DNA of 64,000 bases, from NCBI RefSeq assembly GCF_013364235.1, contig NZ_CP054919.1, positions 4,542,808 to 4,606,807 on the forward strand, in the 5' to 3' direction. Every line of letters begins with the position of its first letter. The first letter of the stretch is position 1. The stretch comes from Kitasatospora sp. NA04385. GTDB taxonomy: Bacteria; Actinomycetota; Actinomycetes; Streptomycetales; Streptomycetaceae. A model generated the notes under the pieces. It worked only from the letters and a program-made list of their open reading frames with translations. It was not told the DNA's origin and did no database searches. A program made the translations under genes and the position numbers. Shown in pieces: positions 1-8,119 of the stretch.

Positions 1-419
1 TGCACGTCTCGCTGGCCAGCGAGGTGGCCGGCGGCCGGGTGCTCTCCGAAGGCACCCTGCACCGCACCCCCGCGGTGGTCCGCGAACTGCTGCCCGGCTG
101 CCCCGCGGTCTACGAGGAGCACGACGAGCTCCTGGTCGTCGGCCCCGACGGCGAGGAGGCGCACGTGGCCTGGCGCTGGGACACCGGCGCGAGCGCCCCC
201 GAAGCGCCCTACGACCCGGACACCGCCGAGGCCGCCGACGAGGACGACGAGTTCGACGTCCCGCCCGTCCCCGGCCTGCTGCACGCCGCCACCCCCGAGG
301 GCCTCGCCGCCGGCCTGGCCTGGTCCGTCCACCAGTGGCACCGCCGCTTCGAGATCCTCGCCGCACTCACCGAACCGGACCGGGCGTACGAACTGCTGGC
401 GGCCCGCGACTACGAGTAG
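1..419 (+). CDS. C-terminal fragment of an unidentified protein (5' end outside window)
   Basis: The frame is open from the first bases and ends at TAG 417-419, so only about 138 C-terminal residues are visible. In-frame codons continue upstream of the GTG at 24 (they read HVSLASE), so I treat the gene as cut by the window edge. The fragment has an acidic linker (residues of the type AEAADEDDEFDVP) followed by a short helical tail ending in RDYE. There are no membrane segments or catalytic motifs. From memory it resembles the tail of the large actinobacterial proteins with a sacsin-type ATP-binding domain, but the diagnostic domain would lie outside the window, so that identity is a guess. 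It is convergent with the P-type ATPase gene. Confidence 0.6.
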   Translation, partial: HVSLASEVAGGRVLSEGTLHRTPAVVRELLPGCPAVYEEHDELLVVGPDGEEAHVAWRWDTGASAPEAPYDPDTAEAADEDDEFDVPPVPGLLHAATPEGLAAGLAWSVHQWHRRFEILAALTEPDRAYELLAARDYE

Positions 420-428
420 CCCCTGCCG

Positions 429-576
429 GGGGCTCGGGGAACGGCGAGGCCGTGGCTGCTGACGGTTCACTGCCGTTGCGTGCGGTCGCTCTCGGTTCTG
501 TTCACTACACGCAGCAGCACGGACCTTCGGTGGACTCCGACCGTCAGCAGCACGGACTCGCCGTTCCCCGAGCCCC
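429..576. repeat. Long imperfect inverted repeat between convergent genes
   Basis: A perfect 20-base inverted repeat pairs 429-448 with 557-576. It extends inward as 449-465 pairing with 541-556, with one mismatch and one bulged base. The result is an arm of about 37 bases with a loop of about 75 bases. It lies between two convergent stop codons (419 and 598), so it can act as a bidirectional terminator, although it is longer than a usual intrinsic terminator and lacks a T tract. The loop side also carries a 13-base direct repeat (512-524 and 545-557). Confidence 0.75.
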
Positions 577-597
577 TGCCCGTTCCCCTTCGCGTGC

Positions 598-3033
598 CTA
601 GGAGTTCTTCTCGACGAAGATCCGCGAGGTGACCTCCAGCAGGCCGCCCGCCACCAGGGCGACCGCCACGCCGGTCAGCGGGTCGCGCAGGCCGGCCAGG
701 TGGAGCTGGAAGAAGTCGGAGAGCCAGGGGACCACCAGGACCAGGGCGAAGGCCCCGGACATGGCGCCGATCAGCAGCAGGCGCCACCAGGTGTAGGGGC
801 GGGCGACGATGGCGAGCACCCAGACGGCGCAGATGAACAGGGTCAGCGTGGCGACCGAGGTGTCGGCCTTCAGGGTGGTCTCGTCGTCGCCGCGGGCCAG
901 CGCGTAGGCGGTGAAGGTCGCGGCGCCGCAGATCACCCCGCCGGGGACGGCCAGCCGCAGGACGCGGCGGACGAAGCCGGTGCGGGCCCGCTCGTTGTTG
1001 GGGGCGAGGGCCAGGAAGAACGCCGGGATGCCGATGGTCAGCGAGGACAGCACCGTCGAGTGCCGGGGCAGGAACGGGTACGGCACCTGGGTGAACACCA
1101 CCAGCAGGGCCAGCAGCACCGAGTAGACGGTCTTGACCAGGAACAGCCCGGCGACCCGCTCGATGTTGCCGATCACCCGGCGGCCCTCGGCGACCACCGA
1201 GGGCAGGGTGGCGAAGCGGTCGTCGAGCAGCACGATCTGGGCGACGGCCCGGGTGGCGTCCGAGCCGGTGCCCATGGCGACGCCGATGTCGGCGTCCTTC
1301 AGCGCCAGCACGTCGTTGACGCCGTCGCCGGTCATCGCGACGGTGTGGCCCCTGGACTGCAGGGCGCCGACCAGGGCGCGCTTCTGCTGCGGGGTGACCC
1401 GGCCGAAGACGGCGGTGCGGTCGGCGGCCTCGGCGAGCTGCTCGGGGTCGGTGGGCAGGGTGCGGGCGTCGGTGGCGGTCTCGGCGCCCGGCAGGCCGAG
1501 GTGGGCGGCGACGGCGCCGACCGAGACGGCGCTGTCGCCGGAGATGACCTTGGCCCGGACGTCCTGGGAGCGGAAGTAGCGCAGGGTGTCCGCGGCGTCC
1601 TCGCGCAGCCGCTGCTGGAGCACCAGCAGGGCCAGCGGCTGGAGCCGGGCGGCCGGGTCGGGGTCGTCCAGCGGCTGCGGGCTGCGGCCCAGCAGCAGGA
1701 CGCGCAGGCCCTTCGCACCGAGCTCGTCGACCTCGGCGAGCGCGGGGGAGCCGGCCGGGAGCAGCACGTCGGGGGCGCCGAGCAGCCAGCTGCCCTCGGT
1801 GCCGCCGGGTTCGAGCAGCTGGACGCCGCTCCACTTGCGGGCGGAGGAGAACGGGATCGCCTCCAGCAGTCGCCAGCGGCCCTCCGGCGGCGGGCCGTAG
1901 GCGTCGATGACGGCCCGCATGCTGGGGTTGGGGCGGGTGTCGGCGGCGCCGATCGCGCCGAGCGCCTCGGCCAGCACCGCCCGGTCGGCCTGCGGGACCC
2001 GCCCGGGGTCGGCCAGCGGGCGCAGGTCGACCAGGTCCATGCCGCCCTCGGTGAGGGTGCCGGTCTTGTCGAGGCAGACGGTGTCGACCCGGGCCAGGCC
2101 CTCGATCGCGGGCAGCTCCTGGACCAGGCACTGCTTGCGGCCCAGCCGGACCACGCCGATCGCGAAGGCCACCGAGGTGAGCAGCACCAGGCCCTCGGGC
2201 ACCATCGGCACGATGCCGGCCACCATCCGGCGCACGGCCTCCTCCCAGTCGTTGCGCTGCACCGCGAGCTGGCTGATCACCAGGCCGATCGCGGTGGGGA
2301 TCAGCAGGTAGGTGATGAACCGCAGGATCTGGTCGATGCCGGTGCGCAGTTCGGACCGGACCAGGGTGAACCTGCTGGCCTCCTCGGCCAGCTTGGCGGC
2401 GTACGCCTCCTTGCCGACCTTGGTGGCGGTGAAGGCGCCCGCCCCGGCCACCACGAAGGAGCCGGACATCACGTGGTCGCCGGGGTGCTTGAGGACGGGG
2501 TCGGGCTCGCCGGTCAGCAGCGACTCGTCGACCTCCAGGCCGTCCGCCTCGGTGACGGTGCCGTCGACCACCACCTTGTCGCCGATGCCGAGCAGCACGG
2601 TGTCGTCCAGCACGATCCCGCCGGCGGTGACCTGCACGGCGGCGCCGTCCCGGCGGACCTGGGGGCGGGCCTCGCCGATCAGCGCGAGGCCGTCCAGGGT
2701 CTTCTTGGCGCGCAGCTCCTGGACGATGCCGATCGCCGTGTTGGCGACGATGACCAGGCCGAACAGGCCGTCCTGGAGCGGGCCGACGACCAGGATGATG
2801 CCGAACATCACCCCGATGATCGCGTTGAACCGGGTGAACACGTTGGCCCGGACGATCTCCCGCACCGAGCGGCTGGAACGCACCGGTACGTCGTTCACCT
2901 GCCCGCGGGAGACCCGCTCGGCGACCTCGGCTGCACTCAGCCCGGGCTGGTACGCGCCGCCCGCGCCGGTGGGGTGCGCGCCGGGGCCCGGGACGGGGCC
3001 GTGCGGGGCGGTGCCTTCCGCTGAGTGCGTCAT
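598..3033 (-). CDS. HAD-IC family cation-transporting P-type ATPase
   Basis: This 811-residue membrane pump should couple ATP hydrolysis to cation transport. The aspartyl-phosphate site CLDKTGTLTEGG is present with Asp322. The actuator motif SLLTGEPDP and the membrane-4 motif PEGL precede it, and the hinge motif MTGDGVNDVLALKDADIGVAMG is intact near residues 565-590. Paired hydrophobic helices flank the actuator domain and at least four more lie in the C-terminal quarter (for example VIVAPRPYTWW region). The N-terminal 30 residues are a poor, Gly/Pro-rich tail. The lack of CPx and heavy-metal-binding motifs argues against a P1B pump, and the layout resembles P2/P3-like HAD-IC ATPases; the ion cannot be told from sequence alone. 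It is transcribed alone, convergent with the upstream fragment. Confidence 0.9.
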   Translation of the reverse strand: MTHSAEGTAPHGPVPGPGAHPTGAGGAYQPGLSAAEVAERVSRGQVNDVPVRSSRSVREIVRANVFTRFNAIIGVMFGIILVVGPLQDGLFGLVIVANTAIGIVQELRAKKTLDGLALIGEARPQVRRDGAAVQVTAGGIVLDDTVLLGIGDKVVVDGTVTEADGLEVDESLLTGEPDPVLKHPGDHVMSGSFVVAGAGAFTATKVGKEAYAAKLAEEASRFTLVRSELRTGIDQILRFITYLLIPTAIGLVISQLAVQRNDWEEAVRRMVAGIVPMVPEGLVLLTSVAFAIGVVRLGRKQCLVQELPAIEGLARVDTVCLDKTGTLTEGGMDLVDLRPLADPGRVPQADRAVLAEALGAIGAADTRPNPSMRAVIDAYGPPPEGRWRLLEAIPFSSARKWSGVQLLEPGGTEGSWLLGAPDVLLPAGSPALAEVDELGAKGLRVLLLGRSPQPLDDPDPAARLQPLALLVLQQRLREDAADTLRYFRSQDVRAKVISGDSAVSVGAVAAHLGLPGAETATDARTLPTDPEQLAEAADRTAVFGRVTPQQKRALVGALQSRGHTVAMTGDGVNDVLALKDADIGVAMGTGSDATRAVAQIVLLDDRFATLPSVVAEGRRVIGNIERVAGLFLVKTVYSVLLALLVVFTQVPYPFLPRHSTVLSSLTIGIPAFFLALAPNNERARTGFVRRVLRLAVPGGVICGAATFTAYALARGDDETTLKADTSVATLTLFICAVWVLAIVARPYTWWRLLLIGAMSGAFALVLVVPWLSDFFQLHLAGLRDPLTGVAVALVAGGLLEVTSRIFVEKNS

Positions 3034-3129
3034 GGCACCGACTCTAGGTGGGCGGTTTGTCCGGTGCGTCCCGCCTCGGGGCGGATTCCGGCCGGACGGG
3101 TGGCCGCTGCCGGTCGCTGCCGGTCGCCG

Positions 3130-3399
3130 TTAGGAGACCGGCTCCCCGGCCGCCTCGGCGGCGCGGTGCCGGCGGATCGCGGCGCGGCGGGCGGTGCAGT
3201 ACTTGAGGCCGATCAGGCCGAGCAGGCCGCCGGACAGGCAGATCCACGGCCAGCTGCCGTGGCCGTGGTCGGACAGCGGGCCCTGGAACGGCACCAGCAC
3301 CACGAAGCCGACGAACCACAGCACCGTGCCGGTGCCGACGATGGCGACGTCGTTCCCCTCCAGGGGCGGGGGAGCGGTGCGCAGTGCGGTCTTGGGCAT
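3130..3399 (-). CDS. DUF2530 family small membrane protein
   Basis: This is an 89-residue protein with two hydrophobic segments, GTVLWFVGFVVLVPF near residues 24-40 and ICLSGGLLGLIGLKY near 53-67, followed by a basic tail (RRAAIRRHRAAE). The size, two-helix layout and position back to back with an NCS2 permease gene match the DUF2530 family of actinobacteria, whose function is unknown. It is divergent from the permease, sharing an intergenic region of about 280 bases, and lies about 100 bases downstream of the P-type ATPase start on the same strand. Confidence 0.75.
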   Translation of the reverse strand: MPKTALRTAPPPLEGNDVAIVGTGTVLWFVGFVVLVPFQGPLSDHGHGSWPWICLSGGLLGLIGLKYCTARRAAIRRHRAAEAAGEPVS

Positions 3400-3683
3400 G
3401 GGCCCTAGCCTACGGTGCCGCCCCGGCGGTGCGGCAGCGGCGGCCGGTGGCGGTCGGCGGCGTTCGGTGGGGGGCGGCAGCGGCGTTCGGTGGCGGCGGT
3501 CGGCGGCGGCGCGTGGTTCCGGCGCGTGGTTCCGGTGTGACCGATCGCGACCGTAATGGGCCTACTCTACGCGCGAAGATGGCGCGTGCACGACCGGAAT
3601 CGACATACTGAAATTCCCCAAGGACCCCCCGACCTTGCTTCCCCCGGTCACCCCCGGCCTCCCCCCGATCGAGGACCCCCGAC

Positions 3684-5147
3684 ATGTCTCCGCAGGCCCA
3701 GTCGACCACCGCGTCGCCCGAGCCCTCCCAGAACGCGCCGCAGCCCCCGTCCGGCGCCCTGGACCGCTTCTTCAAGATCTCCGAGCGGGGCTCCACGCTG
3801 CCCCGCGAGATCCGCGGTGGTGTCGCCACCTTCTTCACGATGGCGTACATCCTGGTGCTCAACCCGATCATCCTGGCCTCGGCCAGGGACATGAACGGCG
3901 CCCAGCTCAGCGGCGGGCAGCTGGTCACCGCCACCGCGCTGACCGCCGGCCTGACCACCCTGCTGATGGGCGTCATCGGCAACGTCCCGATCGGCCTCGC
4001 CGCGGGCCTGGGCGTCAACACCATCGTGGCGCTCCAGCTCGCCCCCCAGATGACCTGGCCGGACGCGATGGGCATGGTCGTCCTGGCCGGCTTCGCGATC
4101 ATGCTGCTGGTCGCCACCGGCCTGCGCGAACGCGTCATGAACGCCGTCCCGCTCGGCCTGCGCAAGGCCATCGCGATCGGCATCGGCCTGTTCATCACCC
4201 TGGTCGGCCTGGTCGACTCCGGCTTCGTCACCCGCATCCCGGACGCCGCCCACACCACCGTCCCGCTCCAGCTCGGCGTCGGCGGGCACCTGCACGGCTG
4301 GCCGGTGCTGATCTTCATCCTCGGCCTGCTGCTCACCATGGCCCTGGTCGTCCGCAAGGTCCCGGGCGCGATCCTGATCTCGATCGCCGTGATGACCGCC
4401 GTCGCCGTGGTCATCCAGCAGTTCGCCGACCTCTCCGCCGACGCCTGGGGCCTGACCGTCCCGGCCTGGCCCGGCAACCCGGTCGCCAGCCCGGACTTCG
4501 GCCTGGTCGGCCACTTCAGCCTGTTCGGCGGCTTCCAGCACGTCAGCGTCCTGACCGGCATCCTGTTCGTCTTCACCGTGCTGATGAGCTGCTTCTTCGA
4601 CGCGATGGGCACCATCCTCGGCGTCGCCGACGAGGCCCACCTGCTGGACGAGAAGGGCGACCTCCCGGGCATCAACAAGGTCCTGATGGTCGACGGCATC
4701 GCCACCGCCGCCGGCGGCGCGACCTCCGCCTCCGCCAACACCTGCTTCGTCGAGTCCACCGCGGGCGTCGGCGAGGGCGCCCGCACCGGCTTCGCCTCGA
4801 TCGTCACCGGCGCGCTCTTCCTGCTCGCGCTCTTCCTCACCCCCCTCGCGACCATGGTCCCCGCCCAGGCCGCGACCCCCGCCCTGGTCACCGTCGGCTT
4901 CCTGATCCTGGCGAACTCCGTCAAGGAGATCGACTGGGCCGACTTCACCATCGCGATGCCGGCCTTCCTCACCATCGTGATGATGCCGTTCACGTACTCC
5001 ATCACCAACGGCCTGGGTATGGGGTTCATCCTCTTCTGCCTCCTGCGCGTTGTCGCAGGTCGGGGGCGTGAGGTGAAGCCCGCGATGTACGCCGTGGCCG
5101 CTGTTTTCCTCTTCTACTACATGATGCCCGCGCTCGGTCTCCTCTGA
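3684..5147 (+). CDS. NCS2 family purine/xanthine permease with element-supplied 3' end
   Basis: This 487-residue polytopic membrane protein belongs to the NCS2 (AzgA/PbuG-like) group that imports purine bases with protons. The conserved start ISERGSTLPREIRGGVATFFTMAYI, the motif ANTCFVESTAGVGEGARTG and about twelve to fourteen hydrophobic helices support the call. The ATG at 3684 has GAGGA eight bases upstream. The gene is chimeric. The last 50 codons (4998-5147) start at a 15-bp direct-repeat core and are repeated in diverged form at 19969-20118, so the segment after about 5013 comes with the integrated element and restores a full-length protein. The two tails differ at 11 of 49 residues by my count, so activity is probably preserved. 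Confidence 0.93.
   Translation: MSPQAQSTTASPEPSQNAPQPPSGALDRFFKISERGSTLPREIRGGVATFFTMAYILVLNPIILASARDMNGAQLSGGQLVTATALTAGLTTLLMGVIGNVPIGLAAGLGVNTIVALQLAPQMTWPDAMGMVVLAGFAIMLLVATGLRERVMNAVPLGLRKAIAIGIGLFITLVGLVDSGFVTRIPDAAHTTVPLQLGVGGHLHGWPVLIFILGLLLTMALVVRKVPGAILISIAVMTAVAVVIQQFADLSADAWGLTVPAWPGNPVASPDFGLVGHFSLFGGFQHVSVLTGILFVFTVLMSCFFDAMGTILGVADEAHLLDEKGDLPGINKVLMVDGIATAAGGATSASANTCFVESTAGVGEGARTGFASIVTGALFLLALFLTPLATMVPAQAATPALVTVGFLILANSVKEIDWADFTIAMPAFLTIVMMPFTYSITNGLGMGFILFCLLRVVAGRGREVKPAMYAVAAVFLFYYMMPALGLL
4998..5012 (+). repeat. attL core (15-bp direct repeat)
   Basis: TCCATCACCAACGGC lies here inside the permease coding sequence (residues SITNG) and is repeated exactly at 19969-19983. 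Reading frame is kept across it. Confidence 0.85.
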
Positions 5148-5172
5148 CCTGAGCTGCCCGGCTGCGGCGGTA

Positions 5173-5200
5173 GCCCCGTACTCCTGAACGAGTGCGGGGC
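5173..5200 (+). terminator. Hairpin terminator downstream of the chimeric permease gene
   Basis: An 11-base stem (5173-5183 with 5190-5200, one G.U pair) closes a 6-base loop, 26 bases after the permease stop. It is a diverged copy of the terminator at 20140-20170, so the element carries terminator as well as coding end. Confidence 0.75.
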
Positions 5201-5306
5201 CATCTGTGTTGTGCACTGTTCGGTCCCATCGGTGCCCTGCCCACCCTCGGGGCGGCTGTAATCCATGCCACTCCCCTATTCGTCACTCTGACGCAAATTC
5301 GCCGGA

Positions 5307-5335
5307 GTCAGACCAACACACCGCGTTGGTCTGAC
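5307..5335. promoter_or_regulatory. Candidate operator: 10-bp inverted repeat upstream of the Nudix gene
   Basis: GTCAGACCAA (5307-5316) and TTGGTCTGAC (5326-5335) form a perfect inverted repeat with a 9-base spacer, 32 bases before the Nudix start. The symmetry and position fit a repressor site; the protein that binds it is not known from sequence. Confidence 0.5.
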
Positions 5336-5367
5336 ATGCTGAAGGTCCGTCGAGAGGGGCCGCAGCG

Positions 5368-5901
5368 ATGCAGTGGAAGATCCACGGGGAACGTCCGATC
5401 TACGAGAACCCATGGGTGAACCTCTGGCTGGCTGATGTCGAGCAGCCTGACGGGCATCGTTGGGAACACCACGTGATCAAGTTGCGGCACCTGGCTGTCG
5501 CTGCCGTCGTGAACGGCGAACGGCAGGTGCTCATGATGTGGCGGCACCGCTTCATCACCAACACCTGGGCCTGGGAACTCCCGATGGGTCTGATCGAGCA
5601 GGGCGAGACCCCGGCGGACGCGGCGGTTCGGGAGGCGCTGGAAGAGACCGGCTGGAAGGTCGGCGAGGTCAAACCGCTGATCTATGCGCAACCGGCCAAC
5701 GGGATCACCGACTCCGAGCACTTCGTCTTCCGCACCGAGGCGGTGGAGTACATGGGCCCTCCGACAGAACGCAACGAGTCCGACCGGATCGAGTGGATTC
5801 CCTTGGCCGACCTGCGCGGCATGATCGACCGCCGCGAGATCGTCAGCAGTGGGACGCTGGTGGGCGTGCTCTACCTGCTGCTGGACGAGGCCGGGATCTG
5901 A
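5368..5901 (+). CDS. Nudix hydrolase
   Basis: This 177-residue protein has a complete Nudix box: Gly74, Glu80, Arg88-Glu89 and Glu92-Glu93 in GLIEQGETPADAAVREALEE, followed by TGW. Nudix enzymes cleave nucleoside diphosphates linked to another moiety, using metal held by the box glutamates; the substrate here is unknown. The N-terminal part (residues 1-45) is a beta-rich Nudix fold lead-in. It is the first gene inside the left end of the AICE, preceded by a 10-bp inverted repeat, and its stop abuts the stop of the convergent regulator. In pSAM2 a Nudix-motif protein, Pif, gives immunity against redundant transfer, so a related role is possible, but this is inference from context. Confidence 0.9.
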   Translation: MQWKIHGERPIYENPWVNLWLADVEQPDGHRWEHHVIKLRHLAVAAVVNGERQVLMMWRHRFITNTWAWELPMGLIEQGETPADAAVREALEETGWKVGEVKPLIYAQPANGITDSEHFVFRTEAVEYMGPPTERNESDRIEWIPLADLRGMIDRREIVSSGTLVGVLYLLLDEAGI

Positions 5902-7215
5902 TCAGACGGTCACCTCGGCAATTCGTGTGACCACGTTTCGCACGGCCGTCGCGTCCGAGTAGGGCTCCAGAAGGTGCCGGAACTCCTGGAGGTGCGCGAT
6001 CACCCTGGGGGATTCCACGATCGTTGCGAGGTCGAGTGCTTCCCCCACGGTGGCGCAAGCCAACTCGACCTTGCGGCGCTGGAGTTGAGTCCTGGCAAGC
6101 CAGAAGGTGTGGAAGGCGCGGCCCCGGAGGTTCGTGGTGGGCTCAGCCGTCAGGGCGTCGGCGATCAGAGGTTCCGCCGCATCGGCGTCGCCGAGTTGAC
6201 CGAGGGCGATGCCGGTGTCCACGGTCAGTTTGGTCCGGTCGAAGTACTGGACCCACGCAGGATCGTCGTCTGCTTCGCCGATCCTCTCGAAGTAGTGGTG
6301 TGCCTCGCCGATCGCCTGATGGGTGGCCTCGTGGTCGCGGGCGCTGGCGTGGCCGAAGGCTTCACGCATGGACAGCATGGCCATCAGTCTCGGCGTACCG
6401 CCGTCAAGGCGTGCGCTGTCCTGCGCCGCCCGGACAAGTGCGATGGCGTCCCGAGGCTGGTCCTGGTAGGTCGCCTGGAGGCTGAGGCACGCGAGCACGT
6501 TGGCGATGAACGGCCGGTCGTCGATCTCTCTCGCGAGGCGCAGGGACTGGGTGAAGTAGCTGCGAGCCGTGCTGTACTGCCGTGCGTCGAAGTACGTCCA
6601 CCCGGTCAGGCGTGCGAGTTCGGCGGCGATGCCGTGGAGACTGCGCCGGTAGTTGGGATCGGCCGTGTCCCGCAGTATGCCCGTGACGTACCTCAGCTGC
6701 CCGATGACTGCCGGGCGCAGGGCCTCCCCACCGTGCTCGTCGTCGCGCCGCCAGTAGTCCTCGATCGATGCCTGGAGCGAGCGCAGCACCGTCGGCGTGA
6801 CCTTGGTGCCGGCTGCGATGGCGAGAATGCTGTCCAGCTCGCTGCCGGGCAGGGAGAGCTCAACCGGCTTGACTTCCTTCGGGGTTCGCATGATCGCAGC
6901 CGAGTCTTGAACGGGTACCGCCGGGCGCTCCCAGCTTCGGATCGCAAGGCCGAGCATGTCCCCGGGAATCCGTAAGCCGTCTGCGATGCGCTCGATGACG
7001 GTCATGTTGGTGATCTTCCGCTTCCCCGCGATGACCTCACCTACCCTGCTGGGCGTCAGCTCGCACGCACGAGCGATGCGTGAAGGATGGAAACCGCCTC
7101 TGCTCTTGGCCAGTTGGAAGATCCGAGCAAAGTCGCGCGCAGCACACGCCGTGATCATCTCGGGTTCTGCCAGCAACCGGCCCGGCAGCCCTTGTGGCGC
7201 TCCGTTCTCCGTCAT
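5902..7215 (-). CDS. XRE-family regulator with TPR-like C-terminal region
   Basis: This 437-residue protein has an N-terminal helix-turn-helix (residues about 35-85, including PSRIARACELTPSRVGEVI and the helix MTVIERIADGLRIPG). About 300 residues of helical repeats follow, rich in the pattern A..Y...L.LA...., typical of Streptomyces TPR-type regulators. It is divergent from the HATPase gene at 7389 across about 170 bases, which is the usual layout for a regulator acting on that promoter. Its stop abuts that of the Nudix gene. A related protein at 20690-22147 occupies the same position before another HATPase/small-protein pair. I infer that it controls the lasso operon; nothing in the sequence shows activation or repression. 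Confidence 0.85.
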   Translation of the reverse strand: MTENGAPQGLPGRLLAEPEMITACAARDFARIFQLAKSRGGFHPSRIARACELTPSRVGEVIAGKRKITNMTVIERIADGLRIPGDMLGLAIRSWERPAVPVQDSAAIMRTPKEVKPVELSLPGSELDSILAIAAGTKVTPTVLRSLQASIEDYWRRDDEHGGEALRPAVIGQLRYVTGILRDTADPNYRRSLHGIAAELARLTGWTYFDARQYSTARSYFTQSLRLAREIDDRPFIANVLACLSLQATYQDQPRDAIALVRAAQDSARLDGGTPRLMAMLSMREAFGHASARDHEATHQAIGEAHHYFERIGEADDDPAWVQYFDRTKLTVDTGIALGQLGDADAAEPLIADALTAEPTTNLRGRAFHTFWLARTQLQRRKVELACATVGEALDLATIVESPRVIAHLQEFRHLLEPYSDATAVRNVVTRIAEVTV

Positions 7216-7388
7216 GTCCGGCCTCCCGGCACCCTAAAGATCATCGCTCAGTGTCACGCGGGATAACTGAACGCGAGTTTACCCATGGTGGGTACACACG
7301 CTGGCCTTATTGGAAAAGGGGCCCTTTCGGGATTCTGGGACTCCTTCCGGGAAACCCTGGAAGGCCCGACCGAGACGGAGGCCGGCCC

Positions 7389-7820
7389 GTGCTGATCGGC
7401 CCGCTGGACAGCATCGATGTACCGACCGTGAGACCGACTGATCCAAGTTGTCGGCTGGGGCTTCCTTGCCACCCCCAATCTGCCGGGCTGGCGCGCAAGT
7501 TGGTGCGCTCTGCCTTGACGGCTTGGTCCGCTCCGGAGTTGGACGACGTGGCCGCGCTGCTGGTCACCGAACTGGTCGCCAATGCGGCGAAGCACACGGG
7601 CTGTACGTGGATCGCGGTCGCAGTGCGGCGCAAGCCTTCCTCGGTATGGGTGGGGGTCCGGGACTCCTCCGGTGAACTGCCCGCGCTGATGACTCCCGCC
7701 CACGAAGCGGAGTCCGGCTACGGCCTGGGGCTGGTCGCGGCACTCGCACAGCGTTGGGGCGTGGAATGCGCTCCGCGCGGCAAGTGGGTCTGGTTCGAGC
7801 TGAGGGTGGAAGCAACGTGA
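7389..7820 (+). CDS. HATPase_c_2-type ATP-binding protein (anti-sigma-factor-like)
   Basis: This 143-residue protein has the GHKL boxes of RsbW-like serine kinases and anti-sigma factors. The N box is ELVANAAKHTG, the G1-like box is VGVRDSSGELP, and the G2 box is ESGYGLGLVAALAQRWG; the chain ends in GKWVWFELRVEAT. I place the start at GTG 7389 because GGAGG lies about eight bases upstream, although the frame is open further back. Its stop overlaps the GTG of the next gene. Such proteins bind sigma factors or anti-sigma antagonists in Streptomyces. A decayed relative lies at 22367-22666. It belongs to the regulatory front end of the lasso operon. Confidence 0.8.
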   Translation: MLIGPLDSIDVPTVRPTDPSCRLGLPCHPQSAGLARKLVRSALTAWSAPELDDVAALLVTELVANAAKHTGCTWIAVAVRRKPSSVWVGVRDSSGELPALMTPAHEAESGYGLGLVAALAQRWGVECAPRGKWVWFELRVEAT

Positions 7821-8014
7821 GAGATCTGCACGGAGTCGGCCGTCATCGCGGGAGTAACGATGATCCGATTGAAGCGGCCGTGACCTTCCTGTGGCTGCTC
7901 GGGAACGTGGTCACCGTCATCGTGTTGGGCATGACGGCCTTTCTCCAGGTCGGTCACGGCCGTTTGGAACCGGTGGCGGCCCTCTCCGAGCCGGACCGCG
8001 AACCCATGGCCTGA
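7817..8014 (+). CDS. Small single-span membrane protein of a conserved cassette family
   Basis: This 65-residue product is translationally coupled to the HATPase gene (GTGA overlap at 7817-7820). It has a charged N-terminus (GRHRGSNDDPIEA), one hydrophobic helix (FLWLLGNVVTVIVLGMTAF, residues about 24-42) and a tail ending SEPDREPMA. It is nearly the same as the product of 22663-22863: the segments DDPIEA, TFLWLLGN, VLGMTA, LQVGH and PDREP are shared. I do not recognise the family. Conservation of both ends and the coupling argue for a real gene, perhaps a membrane partner of the HATPase. Confidence 0.75.
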   Translation: MRDLHGVGRHRGSNDDPIEAAVTFLWLLGNVVTVIVLGMTAFLQVGHGRLEPVAALSEPDREPMA

Positions 8015-8028
8015 ACGGCACTGTGGCT

Positions 8029-8062
8029 CCCCGGGCCCCGTGAGTGTGGCCGGGGCCCGGGG
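8029..8062 (+). terminator. Strong hairpin between regulatory and lasso genes
   Basis: A perfect 12-base stem (8029-8040 with 8051-8062) closes a 10-base loop. It has no T tract. It could end or slow transcription from the HATPase promoter, or protect the 5' end of a processed lasso mRNA. Confidence 0.55.
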
Positions 8063-8105
8063 CACCGATCCGCGGCGGGTTCCCCCGCCCCGAGTGAACC
8101 AGCAA

Positions 8106-8116
8106 GGGAGGTGATC
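8106..8116 (+). promoter_or_regulatory. Near-complete Shine-Dalgarno of the lasso precursor
   Basis: GGGAGGTGATC matches almost the whole anti-Shine-Dalgarno complement, with the GGAGG core about eight bases before the ATG. This implies very strong initiation, as expected for a peptide precursor made in excess over its enzymes. Confidence 0.8.
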
Positions 8117-8119
8117 AAC

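Noticed and set aside
700..3024. Long plus-strand open frame over the P-type ATPase gene
   Set aside because: It is a Gly/Asp/Gln-rich shadow of the minus-strand ATPase, which has all catalytic motifs.
4998..5012. tRNA gene as the AICE attachment site
   Set aside because: The core lies in the permease coding sequence; no tRNA-like cloverleaf is seen at either end. I saw no tRNA or rRNA gene in the window, though I could not run a tRNA search.
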